64,000 nucleotides of DNA from MFD01275-c22 sp963705885 (GTDB taxonomy: Bacteria > Actinomycetota > Actinomycetes > JACCUZ01), in contig OY970120.1 of assembly GCA_963705885.1 (NCBI GenBank), positions 1,922,001-1,986,000 on the forward strand, written 5' to 3'. The translations under genes were made by a program, and so were the position numbers. The notes under the pieces are model-generated. The model saw only the letters and a list, made by a program, of their open reading frames with translations, did no database searches and was not told the DNA's origin. Positions 32,309 through 40,038 of this stretch are shown in pieces; the first letter of the stretch is position 1, and each line of letters opens with the position of its first letter.

Positions 32309-34707
32309 CCCCCGACGAGCCGCCGCCCGGTCCCGGCGCGGAGCCGGCCGACCTGCGCCTCGTGCTCCCGGCTTCGGCGGTCTGGGCCGGCACGTTCCTC
32401 GCGACCGGCCGGGGACCGTGGTGGCTCGTGCCGCCCACGCTGGCCGTGATCGTCGCTGCCCTGCTGGTCACGCGTCGGCGCCGTCGGAGGTCGTCGCCGG
32501 AGGGCGGGCCCGCGACCGGGAACGGTCACGGCGGACAGGGGGGTGCGGCGCTCCCGGCCGTCGTCGTGGTCGTCGCGCTGTGCCTCGCGGGCGGGCTGGT
32601 CGTGGGGCACCTGCACCGGGCCGCCGTCCGGCTCGACGACGTCGACGAGCTGGCGAGCGAGCGGGCCTGGGCGGCCGCGGGGTTGACCGTGACGGGCGAC
32701 CCGCGTCGCGCACGAGCCGCCCCACGCGGCCCGGACGGGCCGGACCCGACCTACGTCGTGCCCGCGCGACTCGAGCGCGTCGAGGCCAGAGGACGCAGCC
32801 TGCGGCTGCGCACCCCCGTGCTCGTGCTCGCCCGGGGGCGGTCCTGGAGCATGCTCCTGCCCGGCCAGGGGTTGCGGGCCTCGGGGCGGCTGGGACCTGC
32901 GCGGGCGGGTCAGCCCGTCGCCGCCGTCCTGTCGGTGCGCGGCCCACCTGCGCTCGTCGGCCGCCCCTCCCTCGTCCAGCGGGCGGCGGGCAGTCTTCGT
33001 GCCGGGCTGCGTGCGGCGAGCGACGAGCTCCCGCGCGACCAGCGGGGCCTGCTGCCCGGGCTCGTGCTCGGCGACGTCTCGCGGGTCCCTCCCGGCCTGG
33101 AGGAGGACTTCCGGACGGCCGGCCTGACCCACCTGACCGCCGTGAGCGGGGCGAACCTGGCCATCGTGACCGGCTTCGTCCTGCTCGTCGGGCGCCAGGT
33201 CGGTGTGCGTGGTCGCTGGCTGCCGGTGCTCGCGGCGGTCGCGATGGCCGGCTTCGTGGTCCTCGCCCGACCCCAGCCGTCGGTGGTGCGAGCAGCGGCG
33301 ATGGGCCTGGTCGGGCTGGCGGCGCTGGCCAGCGGGCGGGCTCGCCGCAGCGTCTCGGCGCTGGGCGCCAGCGTGGTCGTGCTGCTCCTGGCCGACCCCT
33401 GGCTGTCCCGCTCCTACGGCTTCGCGCTGTCGGTGCTCGCGACCGGTGGGCTGGTGCTCCTCGCACCGGGGTGGGCGCGACACTGGCAGGGTCGCGGCGT
33501 GCCGGGACCGCTGGCGCAGGCGCTGGCCGTGCCGCTGGCGGCGCAGCTGGCCTGCGCACCGGTCATCGTGCTGCTCAGCGGCCAGGTCAGCCTGGTCGCG
33601 CTGCCGGCGAACATGCTGGCCGCGCCGGCGGTCGCGCCCGCCACCGTGCTGGGGGTGCTGGCCACCGTCGTCGCCGCGGCGCACGAGCCGACCGCCCAGG
33701 CCCTCGCCTGGGCCGCAGGGCTGTTCGTGTGGTGGGTGGCGGTGGTCGCGCACCGGGCGGCGGCCGTGCCCGCGGCGGCGGTCGGGTGGCCCGACTCGGT
33801 CGGGGGCGCCGTGCTGCTGGCTGCCGTGACGGTCGCAGCGGTGGTCACGGTGCGGCGGCTGTCCCGGCGCCCCGCCGTCGTCGCCGGGGTGGCTGTGGTC
33901 GCCGTCGTGGCGCTGGTCGTCCCCGCGTCCCGCCCCGGGTGGCCGCCTCCCGACTGGCTGCTGGCCGTCTGCGACGTGGGGCAGGGCGACGCGCTCGTCC
34001 TGGCCGCCGGCCCGGGGCAAGGCGTCGTCGTGGACGCCGGCCCCGAACCGCGCGCGGTGGACCGGTGCCTGCGCGGGCTGGGGGTGCGCCGGGTCCCCCT
34101 CGTGGTCCTCAGCCATCTCCACGCCGACCACGTCGAGGGCCTGCCCGGTGTCCTCCGGGGCCGCGCGGTGGGGGAGGTGCAGCTGGGCGGCTACGACGAG
34201 CCGGCCTCCGAGCTGCGCCGGGTTCTCCGATGGTCCCACCGGGCAGGCGTGCCCGTGACCAGGGCCACCCTCGGCGACCGGGTGCGCGTCGGCGGCCTGT
34301 CGTGGACCGTGGTCTGGCCGGCCAGGGTCGTGCACGCCGGGTCCGTGCCGAACAACACCAGCACGGTGCTACGGGTGCGGTCCTCCGGGGTCTCCGTCCT
34401 GCTCACGGGTGACGTCGAGCCGGAGGCGCAGCGGGCGATGCTCGCCACGGGCGCCGTGCGGCCGGCGGACGTCCTGAAGGTGGCCCACCACGGCTCCGCC
34501 CACCAGGCTCCTGAGCTGCTGGCGGCCGTACGGCCCCGGGTCGCCCTGGTGTCGGTGGGCGCCGACAACGACTACGGCCATCCGGCGGCGACGACGCTGC
34601 GCGACCTGAGCCGGGCGGGCGCCGCCGTGGCGCGCACGGACCGGCACGGGACCCTCGTCGTGGCCGGCACCGGCCACCGCCTCCGCGTCGTCACCGGCCC
34701 CCGGTAG
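32305..34707 (+). CDS. comEC: ComEC/Rec2 family DNA internalisation channel
   Basis: This is a polytopic membrane protein predicted to pass single-stranded DNA into the cell. It has 800 residues. The N-terminal hydrophobic region and DUF4131-like domain are followed by the competence domain (GLTHLTAVSGANLAIVTGFV) with about eight helices. A C-terminal metallo-beta-lactamase domain carries HLHADH at residues 604-609, DVGQGDALVL before it and VAHHGS after it. With comEA it forms the core uptake pair. No type IV pilus genes lie in this window, so natural competence is not shown. Confidence 0.93.
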   Translation: MTPDEPPPGPGAEPADLRLVLPASAVWAGTFLATGRGPWWLVPPTLAVIVAALLVTRRRRRRSSPEGGPATGNGHGGQGGAALPAVVVVVALCLAGGLVVGHLHRAAVRLDDVDELASERAWAAAGLTVTGDPRRARAAPRGPDGPDPTYVVPARLERVEARGRSLRLRTPVLVLARGRSWSMLLPGQGLRASGRLGPARAGQPVAAVLSVRGPPALVGRPSLVQRAAGSLRAGLRAASDELPRDQRGLLPGLVLGDVSRVPPGLEEDFRTAGLTHLTAVSGANLAIVTGFVLLVGRQVGVRGRWLPVLAAVAMAGFVVLARPQPSVVRAAAMGLVGLAALASGRARRSVSALGASVVVLLLADPWLSRSYGFALSVLATGGLVLLAPGWARHWQGRGVPGPLAQALAVPLAAQLACAPVIVLLSGQVSLVALPANMLAAPAVAPATVLGVLATVVAAAHEPTAQALAWAAGLFVWWVAVVAHRAAAVPAAAVGWPDSVGGAVLLAAVTVAAVVTVRRLSRRPAVVAGVAVVAVVALVVPASRPGWPPPDWLLAVCDVGQGDALVLAAGPGQGVVVDAGPEPRAVDRCLRGLGVRRVPLVVLSHLHADHVEGLPGVLRGRAVGEVQLGGYDEPASELRRVLRWSHRAGVPVTRATLGDRVRVGGLSWTVVWPARVVHAGSVPNNTSTVLRVRSSGVSVLLTGDVEPEAQRAMLATGAVRPADVLKVAHHGSAHQAPELLAAVRPRVALVSVGADNDYGHPAATTLRDLSRAGAAVARTDRHGTLVVAGTGHRLRVVTGPR

Positions 34708-34710
34708 CGT
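34705..34710 (+). promoter_or_regulatory. Putative -10 (TAGCGT) for leaderless holA
   Basis: TAGCGT overlaps the comEC stop codon (TAG) and ends 8 nt before the holA ATG. No ribosome binding site is seen. Confidence 0.45.
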
Positions 34711-34718
34711 GACCGCCG

Positions 34719-35681
34719 ATGGCCTCCGACCCACCCGCTCCCGTCACCCTCGTGACCGGTCCCGAAGAGCTGCTGCGCGACCGCGCCGTCTCACACGTCG
34801 TCGCCGTCGCGCGGCGGGCCGACCCGGCGACCGAGGTGCACGACACGTCGGCCGTCGGGCTGGAGCCCGGCCGGGTCACCGGGCTCGCGAGCCCGTCGCT
34901 GTTCGGGGAGGCGACGGTCATCGTGGTCCGGGACGTGGGTGAGGCCGCGGACGCGGTGGTCGAGGAGCTCATGACCTACCTCGCGGCACCCGCCGAGAGC
35001 GTCTTCCTCGTGCTCGTGCACCACGGAGGGGTGAGGGGCAAGCGCCTGCTCGACGCCACCCGCAAGAGCGGGGCAGATCGGGTCGAGTGCAAGCCGGTCA
35101 AGTGGGAGAGCGACAAGGTCGCCTTCGTCAGCGCGGAGTTCGGCCGCGCCCGGCGCAAGATCACGCCCGACGCCGCGTCGGCGCTCGTCGACGCACTGGG
35201 CAGCGACCTGCGCGAGCTCGCCAGCGCCTGCAGCCAGCTGGTCTCCGACACCGAGGGCACGGTCGAGCGTTCGGTCGTGGAGCGCTACCACGCCGGCCGG
35301 GTGGAGGTGAGCGGCTTCAAGGTCGCCGACGCGGCGGTGGAGGGTCGGGCGGAGGAGGCCCTGCGGCTGCTGCGGCACGCCCTGGCCACCGGCGCCGACC
35401 CGGTGCCGGTGAACGCGGCGTTCGCCTCGGGGCTGCGCAACCTGGCACGGGTCGCGGGCGTCCCGCGCACGCTGCGCCCGGAGGACGCCGCTCGCGAGCT
35501 GGGGATGGCGCCGTTCCAGGTCAAGAAGGCCCGCGGCCAGCTCGGCGGCTGGAGCCCGGACGGCGTGGCGGCGGCCATCACGGCGGTGGCCGAGGCCGAC
35601 GAGCAGATCAAGGGGGCGGGCACCGACCCGGTCTACGCGCTGGAGCGGGCCATCACGGCCATCGTCGCCGCCCGCGGATGA
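34719..35681 (+). CDS. holA: DNA polymerase III delta subunit
   Basis: HolA opens the beta sliding clamp within the clamp loader. The 320-residue product has the family pattern: N-terminal VTLVTGPEELLRDRAV, EATVIVVRDVGEA, VLVHHGGVRGKRLLDATRKSGA, then the helical DALGSDLRELASACSQLVSD and the C-terminal collar domain with AVEGRAEEALRLLRHALATG. ATG 34719 gives the usual N-terminus. It faces rpsT across a 75-bp gap with a hairpin. Confidence 0.93.
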   Translation: MASDPPAPVTLVTGPEELLRDRAVSHVVAVARRADPATEVHDTSAVGLEPGRVTGLASPSLFGEATVIVVRDVGEAADAVVEELMTYLAAPAESVFLVLVHHGGVRGKRLLDATRKSGADRVECKPVKWESDKVAFVSAEFGRARRKITPDAASALVDALGSDLRELASACSQLVSDTEGTVERSVVERYHAGRVEVSGFKVADAAVEGRAEEALRLLRHALATGADPVPVNAAFASGLRNLARVAGVPRTLRPEDAARELGMAPFQVKKARGQLGGWSPDGVAAAITAVAEADEQIKGAGTDPVYALERAITAIVAARG

Positions 35682-35740
35682 CGCCAGTCCGGTCATGACG
35701 AAGGACGCCACCCTGGATCCGGGTGACGCCCTGTCGGTGC

Positions 35741-35756
35741 GCGGGCGGGAGCCCGC
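35741..35756. terminator. Hairpin between convergent holA and rpsT
   Basis: GCGGGC-GGGA-GCCCGC forms a perfect 6-bp stem with a GNRA-type loop, directly abutting the rpsT stop codon (35757-35759). It may serve both strands. Short stem, so modest confidence. Confidence 0.4.
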
Positions 35757-36017
35757 TCAGAGCGAGGCGGCGCGCTTGGCCATGGCCGACTTGCGGTTGG
35801 CCGCCTGGTTGACGTGGATGACGCCCTTGCCCGCGGCCTTGTCCAGCTGGCGCGACGCCACGGCCATCGCCTCGTGCGCGGTCTCACGCTCGCCGGCCTC
35901 GGCCGCCTCGCGGAACTTGCGGATCGACGTCTTGAGCGAGGACTTGACCGCCTTGTTGCGCAGCCGCGCCTTCTCGTTCGTCTTGATCCGCTTGAGCTGG
36001 GACTTGATGTTCGCCAC
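35757..36017 (-). CDS. rpsT: 30S ribosomal protein S20
   Basis: S20 is a primary binder of 16S rRNA at the 5' domain and h44. The 86-residue product is the expected length. The start is GTG 36017, giving VANIKSQLKRIKTNEKARLRNKA, the canonical opening. An open frame extends upstream but is unconserved. The C-terminus GVIHVNQAANRKSAMAKR is typical. AGAGG lies upstream of the GTG. The gene has its own promoter about 65-95 bp upstream. Confidence 0.97.
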   Translation of the reverse strand: MANIKSQLKRIKTNEKARLRNKAVKSSLKTSIRKFREAAEAGERETAHEAMAVASRQLDKAAGKGVIHVNQAANRKSAMAKRAASL

Positions 36018-36081
36018 GAAGAAGCCTCTGGTGGTTGCCGGGGGTGGGTGCTGCGGCGCCACAGCCGTGGCACGACGGGTC

Positions 36082-36111
36082 AGGTTAGCAACTGCGGCCG
36101 TGATCACCCAA
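36082..36111 (-). promoter_or_regulatory. rpsT promoter (TTGGGT-N18-TAACCT, minus strand)
   Basis: On the minus strand TTGGGT (36106-36111) and TAACCT (36082-36087) are separated by 18 nt. The predicted start near 36075 would give a leader of about 58 nt before the S20 GTG. Confidence 0.55.
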
Positions 36112-36382
36112 ACCGGTCGCGGCGCCCGCCGGGGGACGCTGCTGCCGCGGACGGCGTACGCCCGACCCGCGGCATCGGCAGGTCGTTCCCCGGACTGGAT
36201 CACGATCCGGTAACGAACGCATTCCGGGGGTGACTCGGGGGTGTGACAGCACCTTGACTGTGGCGCGTCCTCGCTGTTCCAGCCGAGGGCCCGAGCCCCC
36301 GAACCGGTCCGGTCCGGGCGCGACGGGGAAAGCTATCAGTCCGGTACATGTCGGTCATCCCGGCACGACGAAAGGTCGCTAC
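36112..36382 (+). other. Gap upstream of the M6 protease with a possible folded leader
   Basis: Between the rpsT promoter and the M6 gene I see no gene. TCGGGGG (36235-36241) can pair with CCCCCGA (36296-36302). The interior holds two smaller helices: ACAGC/GCTGT or ACAG/CTGT alternatives near 36245-36277, and CCTCG/CGAGG at 36269-36288. This gives a multi-branch shape. TTGACT at 36254-36259 could be a -35, but no good -10 follows at the right distance. AAAGG at 36371-36375 is the ribosome binding site. No known riboswitch consensus was recognised. Confidence 0.3.
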
Positions 36383-39193
36383 GTGTCCCGATCAACCACG
36401 AGTTCCCGGCGCAGGCGATATCTCGCCATCGCGCCGGTCGCCGCGCTCGTCGCGGCAGGCCTCACGACCGGATCCACGTCGGGCGTCGCGTCGGCGACCC
36501 CGGCGCCCTCCGGCGACCGCGGCGCCGTCAGCGGCGCCGGTGCCGGCGACTACATCAACTTCGTCGCGCCCCAGGTCGAGGCCGCCCTGCCGGGTGACGA
36601 CAACGTCAAGGGCTCCAAGCGGCGGGCGCGCGAGGTCATGCAGCGTGCCGAGGAGATCGACCGCAAGTTCGCCAGCGGCAACCCGCAGGCAGCGACGCAG
36701 CTCGCGAAGATCGAGCGCAAGGCGATCAGGACGGGCAAGAGCCCGTGGTGGATCAAGAAGGCCCCGGAGACGCAGGAGGCCAAGCTCCTGACGGTCCTCG
36801 TCGAGTTCGGCGGGCCGGACGACTTCTCCGGCTTCGAACGGCCCGCGACGGTCTTCGGTGACCGTTCGTGCGTCACCGAGCCCGAGGGCACCATGATCTC
36901 CGGCCCGCTCCACAACAACATCCCGAACCCGGCCGACTGGAAGAAGACCGTCGGCGCCGAGGACAACCAGAGCTTCTGGGTCGAGGACTTCAGCTCGGAG
37001 CACTTCAACAAGATGCTCTACACCGACCGGGGCATCACCGAGCGCGTGCGCCCCGACCTCCGCGGCCCCGACGGGCGCCGCGGCATCGACGTCTCCGGCT
37101 ACACCATGAAGCGGATGTACGAGGAGATGTCGAAGGGCGCCTACACGGTGTCCGGCGAGGCGACCCCGTGGATCACCGTGCCGCACTCGGAGGCGTGGTA
37201 CGGCGCGAGCCGCTGCCTGCCCGAGGACTCGGACTTCCCGCAGAGCATGCACGGGCACCCCGACAACCCCCGCGGCGCGGGTCAGCTGGCCATCGACGCG
37301 GTGGACGCGTTGGCGGCCTCGGACCCGAGCTTCCCGTGGGAGGACTACGACGTCGAGGACCAGGGCGACGTCGACGACGACGGCGACTTCAACGAGCCCG
37401 ACGGCGTCGTGGACCACCTCGTGCTCGTCCACGCCGGCGAGGACAAGTCCGGCGGCGGCGGCGCGGAGGGCACCTACGCGATCTGGGCGCACTCCAGCGC
37501 CATCGGCAGCGGCTACGCCGTGCCGGGCACGGACGTGAAGGTGTCCAACTACATCGTGCAGCCCGAGGACTCCGGCGTCGGCGTCTTCGCCCACGAGTAC
37601 GGCCACGACCTCGGCCTGCCGGACCTCTACGACACCTCGGGTGCCGGCGACTCCGACATCGACTTCTGGGACCTCATGAGCTCCGGCTCGCACTCGGGCC
37701 CGATCTTCCAGTCGATGCCGACCCACATGGGCCTCTGGGACAAGTGGGTGCTCGGCTGGGCCGACCCGCTCGAGTTCCAGCCGGGCGACAAGCCGCGCAA
37801 GGTCCGGATCGGCCAGACCTCGCGCACCCCGCGGTGGACCGAGGACGGCGTCCGCGTCGTGCTTCCGCCGAAGGAGATCACCCTGGCCGAACCGCACAGC
37901 GGCGAGAACATGTGGTGGTCGAACAACGACCAGGACTGGGCCGACGTCAAGATCACGCGTGACGTCGCCGTGCCGGCCGGCTCGACCGACGCGCGGTTCT
38001 GGATGTGGAACAACTACGTCATCGAAGAGCTCTGGGACTACGGGTTCGTCGAGGTGTCCGCCGACGGTGGCAGCACCTGGGAGGAGCTCGTCGTCACCGA
38101 CGAGGGCGGCACCGTCGTGTCGACGAACCGTGACGACAACGGACGCCTTGTCGACTTCGGCAACAAGAAGAACGGCCTGACCGGCGACAGCCACGGTTGG
38201 AGGCACGACTACGTCGACCTCACGCCGTACGCGGGGCAGACCGTGCAGCTGCGGCTGCGGCAGGCGACCGACGCCGGCTTCCTGGAGCGCGGCTGGTTCG
38301 CCGACGACTTCTCGTTGACCGATGGCGGGACCACCGTCTGGAGCGACGACGTGGAGTCCGGCGCCAACGGCTGGACGGCGCAGGGCGGCTCGTTCACGAC
38401 GACCTCCGGCGAGGGCTGGAAGATCGACACCGGCTCGTCGAGCAAGTCGCAGTACTACCTCGTGGAGTGGCGCAACTTCGACGGGTTCGACGAGGGCCTG
38501 AAGTACGCCTACGACACGACGTACTCCTCGAACGGCCCGTGGAAGGTCGAGAAGTTCGCGTACAACGCGCCCGGCATGCTCGTGTGGTACCGGGACACGA
38601 CGTACGGCAACACCAACCACGTCACCGCGACGACCTTCGACCTGCCCAGCACGGGGTCGAAGGGCGGGCTGCTGCTCGTCGACTCGCACTTCGACCCGCT
38701 GCGCCGTCAGGGCGCGGCGGCCGACAAGGACCCGTCGACGCTGAACAACATGCCGTCGCGGCCGCAGTCGTCCAACGCCGCGTTCACCACGCACTCCACC
38801 TACCCGTTCAAGGAGTGCCTGGCCGAGGTCGACGCCAACCCGTTCACGGAGTACTGCACCAAGATCCGCTCCCAGCGGGGTGTCAGTGACTTCACGGACG
38901 CCAAGGGCTGGTACCCGGGCATCGAGGTGCGCGACGAAGGCCTGTTCTTCCGGGACATCGACGCCTCGGTGGTCATCCCGTCGGCGGGCAACCAGCCGTA
39001 CTCCACGCGCGTCGTGGACGCCGACGGGAACCCGCTGACCGACTGGTACGGCGAGGACCTGGGTGCGGGCATCGTGCTCGGCTCGGGCAACCCGGGTGAC
39101 GAGGGCGTGGACATGGGTGTGCAGATCCGGCTCGAGCGGGCCGGGTGGCGCAACCTGTACGCGAAGGTGCGCATCGACCCAGCGGACCTCTAG
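36383..39193 (+). CDS. Secreted M6-family metalloprotease (immune inhibitor A type)
   Basis: This is a zinc endopeptidase exported to the medium. The product is 936 residues from GTG 36383, chosen because AAAGG lies 7 nt upstream and the signal peptide follows at once (RRRRYLAIAPVAALVAAGLTTG). A propeptide-like stretch precedes the M6 catalytic domain. The zinc motif is H404-E405-Y-G-H408 (FAHEYGHDLGLPDLYDT), with the downstream DFWDLMSSGS Met-turn region. Later parts contain a beta-sandwich domain (ELWDYGFVEVSADGGSTWEEL) and the InhA C-terminal region. Probable calcium-binding Asp runs include QGDVDDDGDFNEPDG. Confidence 0.93.
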   Translation: MSRSTTSSRRRRYLAIAPVAALVAAGLTTGSTSGVASATPAPSGDRGAVSGAGAGDYINFVAPQVEAALPGDDNVKGSKRRAREVMQRAEEIDRKFASGNPQAATQLAKIERKAIRTGKSPWWIKKAPETQEAKLLTVLVEFGGPDDFSGFERPATVFGDRSCVTEPEGTMISGPLHNNIPNPADWKKTVGAEDNQSFWVEDFSSEHFNKMLYTDRGITERVRPDLRGPDGRRGIDVSGYTMKRMYEEMSKGAYTVSGEATPWITVPHSEAWYGASRCLPEDSDFPQSMHGHPDNPRGAGQLAIDAVDALAASDPSFPWEDYDVEDQGDVDDDGDFNEPDGVVDHLVLVHAGEDKSGGGGAEGTYAIWAHSSAIGSGYAVPGTDVKVSNYIVQPEDSGVGVFAHEYGHDLGLPDLYDTSGAGDSDIDFWDLMSSGSHSGPIFQSMPTHMGLWDKWVLGWADPLEFQPGDKPRKVRIGQTSRTPRWTEDGVRVVLPPKEITLAEPHSGENMWWSNNDQDWADVKITRDVAVPAGSTDARFWMWNNYVIEELWDYGFVEVSADGGSTWEELVVTDEGGTVVSTNRDDNGRLVDFGNKKNGLTGDSHGWRHDYVDLTPYAGQTVQLRLRQATDAGFLERGWFADDFSLTDGGTTVWSDDVESGANGWTAQGGSFTTTSGEGWKIDTGSSSKSQYYLVEWRNFDGFDEGLKYAYDTTYSSNGPWKVEKFAYNAPGMLVWYRDTTYGNTNHVTATTFDLPSTGSKGGLLLVDSHFDPLRRQGAAADKDPSTLNNMPSRPQSSNAAFTTHSTYPFKECLAEVDANPFTEYCTKIRSQRGVSDFTDAKGWYPGIEVRDEGLFFRDIDASVVIPSAGNQPYSTRVVDADGNPLTDWYGEDLGAGIVLGSGNPGDEGVDMGVQIRLERAGWRNLYAKVRIDPADL

Positions 39194-39211
39194 GCCCGCA
39201 CGGCACCGCAC

Positions 39212-39245
39212 AGGGCCCCGTCGGACGTGAGTCCGGCGGGGCCCT
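39212..39245 (+). terminator. Strong terminator after the M6 protease
   Basis: A 15-bp stem (AGGGCCCCGTCGGAC with GTCCGGCGGGGCCCT, one G-T pair) closes a GTGA tetraloop at 39227-39230. It lies 18 nt after the stop. There is no T-tract, but the stem is exceptionally stable. Its right arm is the start of a tandem array. Confidence 0.8.
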
Positions 39246-39325
39246 CGGCCGTCCGGCGGGGCCGGCCCTGTCCGGCGGGGCCGGCCCTGTCCGGCGGGGC
39301 CGGCCCTGTCCGGCGGGGGCCTGCC
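39231..39325. repeat. 19-bp tandem repeats derived from the terminator arm
   Basis: Three perfect copies of gtccggcggggccggccct lie at 39251-39269, 39270-39288 and 39289-39307. They are flanked by a diverged copy at 39231-39250 (the terminator's right arm) and a partial copy from 39308. Each copy retains GTCCGGCGGGGCC, so each could in principle pair with the terminator's left arm. Confidence 0.88.
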
Positions 39326-39442
39326 GTGGTCCGGTCCGCTCACCCGCGGCGCGAGCCGAGCGCGCGATATGCCGCCCGAGCGCACCGAATTCGCCGCGCT
39401 CGGCCAGCATCGATCACGCTCGCGTGATCGTTTCGAGGGCCC

Positions 39443-40026
39443 TCAGCGCCAGAGCCGGCTCCCGTCGAGCCAGCCCAGCGCGGCCGAGGCGCAGTGCGCC
39501 TGCCAGGCGCGGATCGTGGGGAGCCCCGGCGGCGACGGTCGCCGGGCGCGCTCGGACCAGACACCGACCATGCAGGCGACCATCGCGCGCAGGTCCGCTC
39601 CGGGGACGTCGCGGGTCGTCTCGGCCGCCCGGACGAACTCGTCGGGGTCGGGGCCGCCCTGGATGACGACCGTCGACGGCGAGCAGCAGCGTGTCCGGCC
39701 ACGGAGCGCCCCGGCAGGCCCACGCCCAGTCCAGCAGCACCGCCTCGCCGTCCGGGCGGATCAGGATGCACGGACAGCACCACCGCTTCGGCGCGGATCA
39801 GGTCGGGGCTGTCCGGGTTGAGGGCCGCGCCGCAGGCCTTGACGAAGACCCGCCTGCCGTCAGCCAGACCCGCCCGGACCGCGGCACCAGGGGAGAATCC
39901 ACCGAGCTGCGTGGTGGCCGACACGACCGGTGACCCGAGCACGGCGGCCACCCCCTCGCGGACCGGCTCGGGGACGTCGTCCCACGGCAGGCGGGGGCCC
40001 TGCGAGGTCGGGACGCCCGGAGCCAT
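39443..40026 (-). pseudogene. Decayed aminoglycoside phosphotransferase-like gene
   Basis: This is a remnant of an APH-fold kinase. From ATG 40026 the N-terminal lobe reads normally to about residue 86 (GFSPGAAVRAGLADGRRVFVKA, then LIRAEAVVLS). The frame then changes near 39770. The next sensible piece is ILIRPDGEAVLLDWAWACRGAPWPD, the end of the C-lobe around the metal-binding Asp. The roughly 130 residues that normally lie between, including the HxD catalytic loop, are missing. A second one-base insertion after LLLAVD shifts frame again, into VVIQGGPDPDEFVRAAE and on to TGA 39443. At least two lesions plus a deletion argue for real decay. Confidence 0.75.
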
Positions 40027-40038
40027 GCCTGAGGGCGA

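Noticed and set aside
35757..36203. S20 with a 62-residue N-terminal extension
   Set aside because: The extension is unconserved, and the likely promoter lies inside it. GTG 36017 gives the canonical S20 N-terminus.
36190..36260. Cyclic di-AMP (ydaO-type) riboswitch before the M6 protease
   Set aside because: Some GGGG-rich motifs suggested it, but the conserved core segments could not be matched.
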